NCBI GenBank assembly: GCA_023484185.1
Contig: JAMDBC010000187.1
Location: 1 to 9,037, forward strand
Length of the DNA: 9,037 nucleotides
From: Chloroflexota bacterium
GTDB taxonomy: Bacteria > Chloroflexota > Anaerolineae > Anaerolineales > Villigracilaceae
Direction: 5' to 3'
Shown here: positions 1 through 5,902 of the stretch, piece by piece
Layout of the letters: each line of letters starts with the position of its first letter
How positions within the stretch are numbered: position 1 is the stretch's first letter
Translations under genes and position numbers: made by a program
Notes under the pieces: model-generated
Told to the model about the DNA's origin: nothing
The model's input: only the letters and a program-made list of their open reading frames with translations
Database searches by the model: none

Positions 1-74
1 TTTGGATTTGCGGCATCGAACACGTCCGCGAGGCAATTGCCTTCCCGAGGACGATCAAGAGGGTATACCCGTAG
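1..74 (+). CDS. asnS: Asparaginyl-tRNA synthetase, C-terminal end only (partial)
   Basis: Only the last 23 codons are present, in the frame beginning at base 3 and ending with TAG at 72-74; the rest of the gene lies before the window. The visible peptide begins WICGIEHVREAIAFPRTIKR and ends VYP. This matches the extreme C-terminus of class IIb aminoacyl-tRNA synthetases of the AsnRS type, where motif 3 (GxGxERxV) is followed by AWICGxxHIREtIPFPRxxxRxYP and then the stop. AsnRS charges tRNA-Asn with asparagine in the cytoplasm. The call rests on recognising this short tail. A related AspRS or archaeal-type Asp/AsnRS is the alternative, but the RxYP ending favours AsnRS. The longer overlapping frame starting at base 2 is a shadow. 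The gene converges on the dedA-like gene, and a strong hairpin follows its stop codon by 5 nt. Confidence 0.72.
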   Translation, partial: WICGIEHVREAIAFPRTIKRVYP

Positions 75-79
75 AATTT

Positions 80-116
80 GTAAGGGCGGAGCGACGCTCC
101 GCCCTTACTTTATTTA
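80..116 (+). terminator. Intrinsic terminator after the asnS-like gene
   Basis: A perfect 13-bp stem (80-92 pairs with 96-108) with a 3-nt loop begins 5 nt after the TAG stop. The stem core is GGGCGGAGC/GCTCCGCCC. It is followed on the plus strand by the T-rich run TTTATTTA (109-116). This is a good rho-independent terminator for the upstream gene. The same hairpin could act in the other direction for the minus-strand genes, but the flank on that side has no clear U-run. Confidence 0.75.
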
Positions 117-140
117 TCGCCCAACGCTTCATAAAGAACC

Positions 141-160
141 GGGACGCCGCGCGGCGTCCC
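141..160 (-). terminator. Perfect GC-rich palindrome after the DedA-family gene; probable terminator
   Basis: A perfect 20-nt palindrome (arms GGGACGCC and GGCGTCCC, centre GCGC) lies 6 nt beyond the stop codon of the minus-strand DedA-family gene. It is the natural candidate for ending the long minus-strand transcript. The downstream sequence on the minus strand (GGTTCTTTA) has only a short T-run, so termination strength is uncertain. Confidence 0.5.
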
Positions 161-166
161 ATCATA

Positions 167-799
167 TTATTTCTTTTCGCGCCGCGCCTTGATCGCTTCC
201 CAAATCATGGGGAGAATTGAAATCAAAATAATGGCGATGATGACAAATTCAAAATTGCTTTTAACAAATGGAATGTTGCCAAAGAAATATCCGGCCAGCG
301 TAAAGAGCGCAACCCACGTAATGCCGCCAAACACATTGTAGGAAAAGAAATAGCCATACGACATGCGTCCCATGCCTGCCACGAACGGCGCAAAGGTGCG
401 GACGATGGGGACGAAGCGCGCCAGGAAAATCGTCTTGCCGCCGTGCTTTTCAAAGAAGGCATGTGTACGGTCAAGATATTCGCGCTTGATCCATTTGACG
501 TTGTAGGCGCGGTCGCCGAGAAAATGACCGATCCAATAGTTGACGGTGTCGCCACCGACTGCGGCGATCATCAACAAGGTCAGCAACAGCCAGACATTCA
601 GTGAACCGAGCGCGGCAAAAGTACCAGCGGCAAACAGAAGCGAGTCGCCGGGCAAAAATGGTGTGATCACGAAGCCAGTCTCCATGAATATCACAAAGAA
701 GAGCATGGCATATGTCCATGTGCCATATTGGGTAATAATACCGGAGAGGTATTTATCCAAATGTAAAAAGATGTCAAGCATGTCTTTCAGAAAAGCCAT
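167..799 (-). CDS. DedA-family (VTT/SNARE-associated) inner-membrane protein
   Basis: This 210-residue integral membrane protein belongs to the DedA family (SNARE_assoc/VTT domain), whose members are proposed lipid flippases or proton-dependent transporters that maintain the envelope and proton motive force. The family signature is intact. E40 and the segment ITPFLPGDS (45-53, with D52) make up the first re-entrant region. D84 and N87 lie in GGDTVNYWIG (82-91). The conserved motif FLARFVPIVR (125-134) carries R128 and R134. E40, D52, R128 and R134 correspond to the Glu, Asp and two Arg residues shown to be essential in E. coli YqjA/YghB. Several hydrophobic segments follow, up to about residue 200, and the C-terminus is basic and cytoplasmic (KARREKK). 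The ATG is preceded by a purine-rich SD (GAGAGGAAAG). It is the last gene of the minus-strand block, 36 bp after the small membrane protein. The substrate cannot be read from sequence. Confidence 0.93.
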   Translation of the reverse strand: MAFLKDMLDIFLHLDKYLSGIITQYGTWTYAMLFFVIFMETGFVITPFLPGDSLLFAAGTFAALGSLNVWLLLTLLMIAAVGGDTVNYWIGHFLGDRAYNVKWIKREYLDRTHAFFEKHGGKTIFLARFVPIVRTFAPFVAGMGRMSYGYFFSYNVFGGITWVALFTLAGYFFGNIPFVKSNFEFVIIAIILISILPMIWEAIKARREKK

Positions 800-835
800 T
801 CTTTCCTCTCAAGGTAGGATGTGAAAGCTGGGCGA

Positions 836-1120
836 TTATACCTGAGAATTATCGCCCGGTTTAATTTCAAAATGACTCAGCCAATCGCCCAATCCCAGAA
901 AAACCAGGCTCCCCACAATAGCCAGGCCTGCGTCAAGCGGTCCAATTGGAAATAATATCCAGCCCCGCCATTCTCCCAGGAGATGACCCGTGACAAACCC
1001 GGCAAGGCTCAAGATCAAATACAGGATCAATTTGCCGAGTCCGCCGCCGCGTAAAAGGTGGAACAATGCGCCAATCAGTAAAGCGATCAACAAGCCAAAT
1101 AGAAGGGATGGTAAAGTCAT
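836..1120 (-). CDS. Small three-helix membrane protein, function unknown
   Basis: This 94-residue very hydrophobic protein has three likely transmembrane helices at about residues 5-23, 29-49 and 61-79. Each contains small-residue and glycine patches, with a Gly-rich loop (RGGGLGK, 24-30) between the first two. The polar C-terminus ends FEIKPGDNSQV. I do not recognise the family. The size and Gly-rich helices loosely recall GlsB/YeaQ/YmgE-type small membrane proteins, but no diagnostic motif was found. The ATG lies only 8 nt after the stop codon of the S9 peptidase and has no clear SD, so translation is probably coupled to the upstream gene. The DedA-family gene follows 36 bp later in the same direction. 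The open frame is real on grounds of packing and composition, but the function is open. Confidence 0.72.
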   Translation of the reverse strand: MTLPSLLFGLLIALLIGALFHLLRGGGLGKLILYLILSLAGFVTGHLLGEWRGWILFPIGPLDAGLAIVGSLVFLGLGDWLSHFEIKPGDNSQV

Positions 1121-1128
1121 TGTTCGAT

Positions 1129-3039
1129 TTATGGATTCAAATGTTTGGCAAAGAAATCAGTGATGGCGTTGTAACAAGTCACACGGTTCTCGTACTTGAG
1201 AACATCATGACCCTCATCTTCAAAGACCAGCAATTCCAATTGCTTGCCTTGCGCCTTCAATTGCCTGACGAGATCTTCTGATTCCGCCGCGACCACGCGC
1301 GGATCGTTGCGCCCCTGAATGACCAACATCGGGGCGGCCATGTTCGAGAGATGCGTCTTAGGCGAGCGTTCGATGAGGAATGCTCTTTCTTCTGGCTTGG
1401 AAGGATCGCCAATAGAGATCCTGAAATATGGTTTCCACGCTTCGGGAATGCGCTCGGAGAAAGTCAGCAGATCATACGGACCAAACATATCGCACGAGGC
1501 TTTCCACAGGTCGGGATGAAGACCCGCTTGCATGAGGGTCATGTAACCGCCGTAGGAACGTCCAACGACTGCCGCGCGCGAAACATCGATGCGTTTATCT
1601 TTTGGCAAAACTTTGGTCATGGCGTGAACATGATCGAGTCGATCCTGTCCGCCCCAGTCGCGGTCGACGTGCTTGGTATACGAGAGACCGTATCCGGTCG
1701 AGCCGCGCACGTTCGGGACAAAGATCGCAAAACCGCGCAAGGTCAGGAATTGGATCAGCGGCATGGAGAACCAGGAAAAGTCCGGGTGCTCCTGCCCCTG
1801 CGGGCCACCATGAATGTAGTAGACCAGCGGGCGCGGCCCTTTAAATCCAAGCGGCTTGGCGGGCAAATACAGCCGCGCTGAAACGCGCAGTCCATCATGC
1901 GAAATATATGAAACGTCTTCGCCCTTTGAAAGATGGGCATCGGGGATACCGAGGATTTTTTCGTTGGTGTGCAAAGAAAGATCGTTGCGTTTCCTGCCCT
2001 CAATGGTATAGATTTGCGTCGGCGATGTGGCAGTGGAAAAGGAAATCGTGAATACATCTTCGAGCTTGTCGTAATCGATATGCTCCAACATGCCGTCCTC
2101 GAACGGCTCCTGACCGACCAGCACATGCTTCAAATTCATGCGGAGTTTTTCTTCGTCGAAGATGCCTTCATAAGCCCAGGAACATCCGTCAATATTGAAC
2201 AGCGCCAGATAGCGATCGTCTTTTAGATGACCAAGTCCGACCATTTCACCAACACCGGCATGCACCACGCCTTTCAGCTTGACCTTTTCCAGCTTGCCCG
2301 GTTTGGCAAAGTCAATATAGCCGAGGCTGTAAGTATCATCAAAAACCGCGCTCGAGACGATCGCGCCTTTCTCGCTTGGCGAAAATACCGCCGCGCCAAG
2401 ACCATTCAATGGGACAGACTGTCCCTCCGCGCGGTCATCAAGCGGGACGCCGTACAAAACTTTGAATTTGTCATTTGTCCACAAATAGAGAACATTGTCT
2501 CCTGTTGTGTAGTTGCTTCCCAGCAATAGCTTGCGATGATCGGCGCTGGCCGCGCTTGGGAAATATCCCCATTCGCTCTCAGCAATTTTCGTTAATTTCC
2601 CAGTCTCCAAATTTCCGCGATACGTTTCCTGCACCGGTTTATCGCGGCGTTCCGCCACAAGATAAACGACATTTTTCTCACGGTCACACTCGCCCAGATA
2701 GACGCGATGATCTGCAAAGAAATTATCGAAGGCCGGTTCGGGGAATCCACCATTGAGTGGGATCAGCATCGGCTGATAATTTTCGTCGCCGTCATGATCG
2801 ATCATCACGAGGATTTTTCCGAGCTCTGGAAAAGCATAAAAAGAAAGTCCGCCGATCAAATGCGGATTCTGCAACGCAATATTCGGCGGCAGAAGCGGCT
2901 CCGGCACACTGCCGCCATAGAACATCGCATACAAACTCAAACGGCCGGAAATATTGCTCAGAAAGTAAATTCGTTCCTCAGCGAACTGAGGGACGACAAA
3001 CAAACGAGCCGACATCAGCGATTCAACACGGTAATTCAT
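1129..3039 (-). CDS. S9-family (prolyl oligopeptidase / acylaminoacyl-peptidase-like) serine peptidase
   Basis: This is a 636-residue peptidase with the usual S9 layout. A beta-propeller-like N-terminal part occupies about residues 1-375 and an alpha/beta-hydrolase catalytic domain about 380-636. The catalytic triad is complete: S495 in GRSYGG (493-498), D579 in QGRNDPRV and H611 in DEGHDVL. The oxyanion-hole HGG lies at 410-412, and RGSTGYG, typical of the family, at 445-451. There is no signal peptide, so it is likely cytoplasmic and would cleave short peptides or release N-terminal residues. The exact specificity (POP, DPP or acyl-peptide hydrolase) cannot be decided. The start is ATG at 3039 because an SD (AAAGGA) sits 8 nt upstream. 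A longer frame from a TTG at 3066 would place that SD inside the gene. It follows mnmA by 98 bp in the same direction and is followed by the small membrane protein after 8 bp. Confidence 0.93.
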   Translation of the reverse strand: MNYRVESLMSARLFVVPQFAEERIYFLSNISGRLSLYAMFYGGSVPEPLLPPNIALQNPHLIGGLSFYAFPELGKILVMIDHDGDENYQPMLIPLNGGFPEPAFDNFFADHRVYLGECDREKNVVYLVAERRDKPVQETYRGNLETGKLTKIAESEWGYFPSAASADHRKLLLGSNYTTGDNVLYLWTNDKFKVLYGVPLDDRAEGQSVPLNGLGAAVFSPSEKGAIVSSAVFDDTYSLGYIDFAKPGKLEKVKLKGVVHAGVGEMVGLGHLKDDRYLALFNIDGCSWAYEGIFDEEKLRMNLKHVLVGQEPFEDGMLEHIDYDKLEDVFTISFSTATSPTQIYTIEGRKRNDLSLHTNEKILGIPDAHLSKGEDVSYISHDGLRVSARLYLPAKPLGFKGPRPLVYYIHGGPQGQEHPDFSWFSMPLIQFLTLRGFAIFVPNVRGSTGYGLSYTKHVDRDWGGQDRLDHVHAMTKVLPKDKRIDVSRAAVVGRSYGGYMTLMQAGLHPDLWKASCDMFGPYDLLTFSERIPEAWKPYFRISIGDPSKPEERAFLIERSPKTHLSNMAAPMLVIQGRNDPRVVAAESEDLVRQLKAQGKQLELLVFEDEGHDVLKYENRVTCYNAITDFFAKHLNP

Positions 3040-3047
3040 GGGGTGTG

Positions 3048-3053
3048 TCCTTT
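3048..3053 (-). promoter_or_regulatory. Shine-Dalgarno site fixing the S9 peptidase start
   Basis: On the minus strand AAAGGA lies 8 nt before the ATG at 3039. It decides for this ATG over the in-frame TTG 27 nt upstream, which has no SD. Confidence 0.7.
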
Positions 3054-3137
3054 CAAGCAAAGTCAAACAATCTTATCATTTCCAATATTCAGCAACGGCA
3101 TGATCTGGCCTAAAATCCGATATTCCGCTGCGCGCAG

Positions 3138-4199
3138 CTAGACAATGATCCCGCCGCCCAACACGGCCTCGCCTTCATAGAAGACAGCCGCCTGCCCTGC
3201 TGTGATATCGCGCACCAGCGCATCAAACCGGACCTCAACGCGGGCGCCGCCTTCGAGCGGCCTAACCCATGTCTCGACTTCTTTTGCACTGTAGCGAATC
3301 TTAACCAGGGCGCGAAACGCGTCAGTCGGAGCGACGCCTGAAAGCCAGTTGACATCACGCGCAATCAGTTCACTTGAGCCAAGCTCCGCCTGTGTCCCAA
3401 CGATGACTGTGTTCGCGGCTGCATTTTTTCCAAGCACATATAACGGCACTGGCGACGATATTCCCAGCCCCTTGCGTTGACCGATGGTGTAATTCGCCAA
3501 TCCATTGTGTAAACCAACCACTCTCCCATCGCGCCTCACGATCTCACCCGGACGAAGCATCTGCGCCGCATTGCGCTGAATAAAATTTCGATAGTCTTCG
3601 CCCGCCAGAAAACATAAATCCTGAGAGTCCGGTCGCGAGGCGGTTGGCAATCCAAACGATTCAGCGATCTGACGGATTTCTGATTTTGGATATTCGCCAA
3701 CGGGAAATAAAGCATGCCGTAATTTTTCCTGCGTCAAGACATGCAAAACATACGATTGATCTTTTGCGTAATCGACCGCGCGCAGCAAACCAATCTTTCC
3801 ATTTTCTTCTTTTCTTCTCACATAATGTCCCGTCGCCATGTAATCAGCACCCAAAGCGAGAGCGTGGTTCAGTAAAAACTCCCAGCGTATGGACCGATTA
3901 CAAACAAGGCACGGATTCGGCGTCCCACCTGAGGCGTAGCCGTCGAGAAAATATTCCACAACGGTCCTTCGGAAAACATCCTTGGCATCGACCACATAAA
4001 ACGGAATGTCCAGCCTGGCAGCCACGCGCCGCGCCTGCGCCATTGCATCGGGCGTGCAGCAACGATTGGAATCTTCCTTGCCCGGCTCAGACCACAAGCG
4101 CAACATCATGCCGATAACTTCGTAGCCCTGCTGTTTAAGCAAAGCCGCGGCAACAGAGGAATCAACGCCTCCAGACATGGCAACAACAACCTTGGTCAT
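3138..4199 (-). CDS. mnmA: tRNA-specific 2-thiouridylase MnmA
   Basis: This 353-residue enzyme adenylates U34 of tRNA-Lys/Glu/Gln and replaces its O2 with sulfur to give s2U. The N-terminal PP-loop is SGGVDSS (9-15). The two catalytic cysteines are C97 in NPCLVCNR and C196 in SQDLCFL, equivalent to E. coli C102 and C199. ATGHY (122-126), the family block DQSYVL (147-152) and the beta-barrel C-terminal domain (IGQRKGLGI at 239-247) are also present. The length is normal for the family. The start is ATG at 4199 (MTKVVVAMSGG). The open frame runs 39 codons further upstream, but that stretch is repeat and cassette sequence with no homology. No SD precedes the ATG: repeat copy A begins 4 nt upstream and occupies the leader. 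The cysteine desulfurase two genes upstream is the likely sulfur donor, as with YrvO-MnmA in Bacillus subtilis. Confidence 0.96.
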   Translation of the reverse strand: MTKVVVAMSGGVDSSVAAALLKQQGYEVIGMMLRLWSEPGKEDSNRCCTPDAMAQARRVAARLDIPFYVVDAKDVFRRTVVEYFLDGYASGGTPNPCLVCNRSIRWEFLLNHALALGADYMATGHYVRRKEENGKIGLLRAVDYAKDQSYVLHVLTQEKLRHALFPVGEYPKSEIRQIAESFGLPTASRPDSQDLCFLAGEDYRNFIQRNAAQMLRPGEIVRRDGRVVGLHNGLANYTIGQRKGLGISSPVPLYVLGKNAAANTVIVGTQAELGSSELIARDVNWLSGVAPTDAFRALVKIRYSAKEVETWVRPLEGGARVEVRFDALVRDITAGQAAVFYEGEAVLGGGIIV

Positions 4200-4203
4200 G
4201 GTG

Positions 4204-4235
4204 TTAGCCACAGATGAACACAGATAAACGCTGAT
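4204..4235 (-). repeat. Inverted repeat copy A of the GxxExxY cassette
   Basis: This 32-bp sequence, read on the minus strand, matches copy B (4644-4675, plus strand) at 27 of 32 positions. The two copies are therefore inverted and flank the GxxExxY gene. The core is GTTTATCTGTGTTCATCTG. It has an internal period of about 10 bp (GYGTTYATCT repeated). It occupies the leader of mnmA, ending 4 nt before its start codon. Confidence 0.8.
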
Positions 4236-4245
4236 GATTGATAAA

Positions 4246-4629
4246 TCACTTTGAAATCCATGCACTATTCGCAATAATACGTTTGATCTCAAGTTTCGGA
4301 CGATAAAAATTGACAAGCAAACAAACGGGCAAATTTGTAGCGCGCAAATAATTCAAACATTGTGCCGTGTGCACATCTTCAAGCAATCTGACTGCCTTGA
4401 ACTCGACCAAAACCAAATCAGCTACAAACAAGTCGGCAAAGAATTGACCAACCACGACTCCATCATATTTGACTTCAATTGGAAATTGTTGCTTTACATC
4501 CAATCCAATCTTGGGAATCTCAATAGCCGCCGCGTTTTCGTAAACTTTCTCAAGAAATCCACCGCCCAGAGTATTGCTCACTTTAAAAAGACTCCCGATC
4601 ACTTTCTCTGTAATTTCGTTTACTTCCAT
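4246..4629 (-). CDS. GxxExxY family protein (PD-(D/E)XK nuclease-like fold)
   Basis: This 127-residue protein carries the motif that names its family: G24-xx-E27-xx-Y30 in GGGFLEKVYENA. After it comes a nuclease-like core with D66 in FADLFVAD and E76-x-K78 in LVEFKAV, followed by the conserved helix HTAQCLNYLRA (87-97, with Q90 and Y94). These fit a PD-(D/E)XK-type active site. Family members are small, common in environmental genomes, and have no established function; nuclease activity is inferred. The ATG is preceded by a near-perfect SD (TAGGAGGA, 7 nt spacing), stronger than that of most genes here. The gene lies between two inverted 32-bp repeats and separates a cysteine desulfurase from mnmA, which suggests it arrived as a cassette. 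It could instead be a domesticated gene. No membrane segment or signal peptide is present. Confidence 0.88.
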   Translation of the reverse strand: MEVNEITEKVIGSLFKVSNTLGGGFLEKVYENAAAIEIPKIGLDVKQQFPIEVKYDGVVVGQFFADLFVADLVLVEFKAVRLLEDVHTAQCLNYLRATNLPVCLLVNFYRPKLEIKRIIANSAWISK

Positions 4630-4636
4630 TTGTTTA

Positions 4637-4644
4637 TCCTCCTA
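4637..4644 (-). promoter_or_regulatory. Strong Shine-Dalgarno site of the GxxExxY gene
   Basis: On the minus strand TAGGAGGA lies 7 nt before the ATG at 4629. It touches the edge of repeat copy B, so the cassette appears to carry its own ribosome binding site. Confidence 0.75.
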
Positions 4645-4675
4645 TCCGCGTTCATCTGTGTTTATCTGCGGCCAA
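4644..4675 (+). repeat. Inverted repeat copy B of the GxxExxY cassette
   Basis: This 32-bp partner of copy A matches it at 27 of 32 positions when one is reverse-complemented. The core is GTTCATCTGTGTTTATCTG. It overlaps the 3' end of the cysteine desulfurase gene, encoding its last residues (about LAADKHR) and the TGA stop at 4652-4654. Together the two copies bound a unit of 472 bp. Confidence 0.8.
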
Positions 4676-5824
4676 ATTTCTCGCCCGCTCCACCAACGCA
4701 GGCAAGGCATTTAAAAACTTATCTACATCGGCGGGCGTGGTGTTTGCTCCCAACGTAACGCGCAGCGAACCAAGCCCCCACTCGCGCGACAAACCAATTG
4801 CTTCCATCACTTCGCTCGGTTCAGGGTTGCCCGTTTTGCAAGCCGAACCGGACGAACACGCAAAGCCCGCCGCATCCAGCAAAGTCAGCAATAAATTTCC
4901 ATCGACATCTTTGAATGCAAACGAAGCATGATTTGGAAGCCGTGATTCAAGATCGCCAGTGAGTTTTGATTCGGGAATCGTCTCAAGAACATTTCCAATG
5001 ATCCAGTCGCGCAAAGGTCTGACATGCGTCGTGCGCTGTTCGCGTTCTTCGACGGCAAGTTTCAGCGCTTCAGCAAAGCCAACGATGTAAGGCACATTTT
5101 GCGTCCCGGCACGCAGGCCATTTTCCTGGCCGCCGCCTGTCAGATGCGGGATAAGCTCCAAGCCTTTGCTGACGTACAGCGCACCGACTCCTTTTGGACC
5201 GTAAAGCTTGTGTCCGCCTAAAGAAACTAAATCCACGCCCAGATTTTTGACATCCAACGGAAGATACGCTGCGGCCTGAACCGCATCCGTGTGAAAGAGA
5301 ATATTGTTTTTGTGACAAATCTCGGCAATTTCGTCGATCGGGTTGATCGTGCCGATCTCATTATTTGCATACATCACCGAGACCAGCGCGGTTTGCCCGC
5401 AGACAGCTTTTTCAACCGCTTGCGGCGTGACCATGCCATTTTCATCCACGTCCAACCATTCAACTTTGAAGCCGTAATATTTTTCAAGCTGTTCGGCGGT
5501 CTTGCTGACGGCGTGATGCTCAACTTTCGACGTGATGATCCAGTCCGCGCCGGTTTTCTCGCGCATCGCCAAAGCCGCGCCGCGCAAAGCGAGATTATCT
5601 GATTCAGAACCGCAGGAGGTGAAAATAATTTCTTCGGGACGGCAATTCAACGCGGCGGCGACAGTTTCGCGGGCGGAATCGATCGCAGCTTCGGCCTGCT
5701 GTCCATAACGGTGAACCGAGGATGGGTTCCCGAAAGAGGCGGAAAAATACGGCATCATCGCGTCCAAAACGCGCGGGTCAACAGGAGTTGTTGCGGCATA
5801 ATCCAGATAAATTTTTTCACTCAT
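4652..5824 (-). CDS. Cysteine desulfurase (NifS/IscS/YrvO type)
   Basis: This 390-residue PLP enzyme (aminotransferase class V) converts cysteine to alanine and passes the sulfur on as a persulfide. The N-terminus (YLDYAATTPVD) is typical. H103/H104, NNEIGTINP (154-162) and D180 (HTDAVQ) line the cofactor pocket. K206 in GGHKLYGPKG is the Schiff-base lysine. The persulfide cysteine is C329 in SSGSACKTG, and C323 lies close by. Immediate linkage to mnmA, and the absence of iscU, iscR or suf genes nearby, suggest a role in tRNA thiolation like B. subtilis YrvO; a general IscS role is not excluded. There is no SD before the ATG, and a perfect -10 box lies 9 nt upstream, so the mRNA may be leaderless. 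The last residues (about LAADKHR) and the stop codon are encoded within repeat copy B. Confidence 0.95.
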   Translation of the reverse strand: MSEKIYLDYAATTPVDPRVLDAMMPYFSASFGNPSSVHRYGQQAEAAIDSARETVAAALNCRPEEIIFTSCGSESDNLALRGAALAMREKTGADWIITSKVEHHAVSKTAEQLEKYYGFKVEWLDVDENGMVTPQAVEKAVCGQTALVSVMYANNEIGTINPIDEIAEICHKNNILFHTDAVQAAAYLPLDVKNLGVDLVSLGGHKLYGPKGVGALYVSKGLELIPHLTGGGQENGLRAGTQNVPYIVGFAEALKLAVEEREQRTTHVRPLRDWIIGNVLETIPESKLTGDLESRLPNHASFAFKDVDGNLLLTLLDAAGFACSSGSACKTGNPEPSEVMEAIGLSREWGLGSLRVTLGANTTPADVDKFLNALPALVERARNLAADKHR

Positions 5825-5833
5825 AATTCGGAG

Positions 5834-5839
5834 ATTATA
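5834..5839 (-). promoter_or_regulatory. -10 box of the minus-strand block (cysteine desulfurase promoter)
   Basis: On the minus strand a perfect TATAAT lies 9 nt before the ATG of the cysteine desulfurase. Transcription would begin within a few bases of the ATG, giving a leaderless or nearly leaderless mRNA, which agrees with the missing SD. The hexamer at -35 distance (CAGCGA) is a poor match to consensus. Confidence 0.6.
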
Positions 5840-5860
5840 CCGCTTGCACTATTTGTTCGC

Positions 5861-5869
5861 TGATATAAT
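5861..5869 (+). promoter_or_regulatory. Extended -10 promoter of the phosphohexomutase gene
   Basis: TGATATAAT is a perfect extended -10 element (TGnTATAAT). The best -35-like hexamer, TTGCAC (5844-5849), is only 14 bp away, so the extended -10 probably does most of the work. The expected start near 5876 gives a leader of about 27 nt that includes the SD AGGAG (5893-5897). It is back to back with the opposing -10 box at 5834-5839. Confidence 0.6.
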
Positions 5870-5902
5870 CTCGTCATTCATTTTTCAAATTCAGGAGTTT
5901 TT

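Noticed and set aside
2..220. Open frame of 72 codons on the plus strand
   Set aside because: It begins at a TTG at the window edge, has no recognisable motif, and overlaps the aminoacyl-tRNA synthetase tail in another frame and both hairpins.
1351..1881. Long plus-strand frame (176 codons) inside the S9 peptidase, and a similar one at 3644-4117 over mnmA
   Set aside because: Both are antisense to strongly conserved catalytic genes, have no known domains, and reflect codon bias on the opposite strand.
3040..3066. Longer S9 peptidase start at a TTG
   Set aside because: The extra nine residues contain the SD for the ATG at 3039 and have no SD of their own.
3040..3137. Separate promoter for the S9 peptidase in the 98-bp gap
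   Set aside because: TTGCTG and TAAGAT on the minus strand are only 14 bp apart, and neither hexamer is a close match to consensus.
3127..3138. 12-nt palindrome at the mnmA stop codon as a terminator
   Set aside because: The stem is short and is not followed by a T-run on the minus strand. Transcription more likely continues into the S9 gene.
4200..4316. 39-codon upstream extension of mnmA
   Set aside because: It covers repeat copy A and the end of the GxxExxY gene in another frame. Homology starts at MTKVVVAMSGG, with the PP-loop at residues 9-15.
4196..4683. Target-site duplication flanking the GxxExxY cassette
   Set aside because: Bases just outside the two repeats (GGTG on the left, ATTT on the right) do not match each other.
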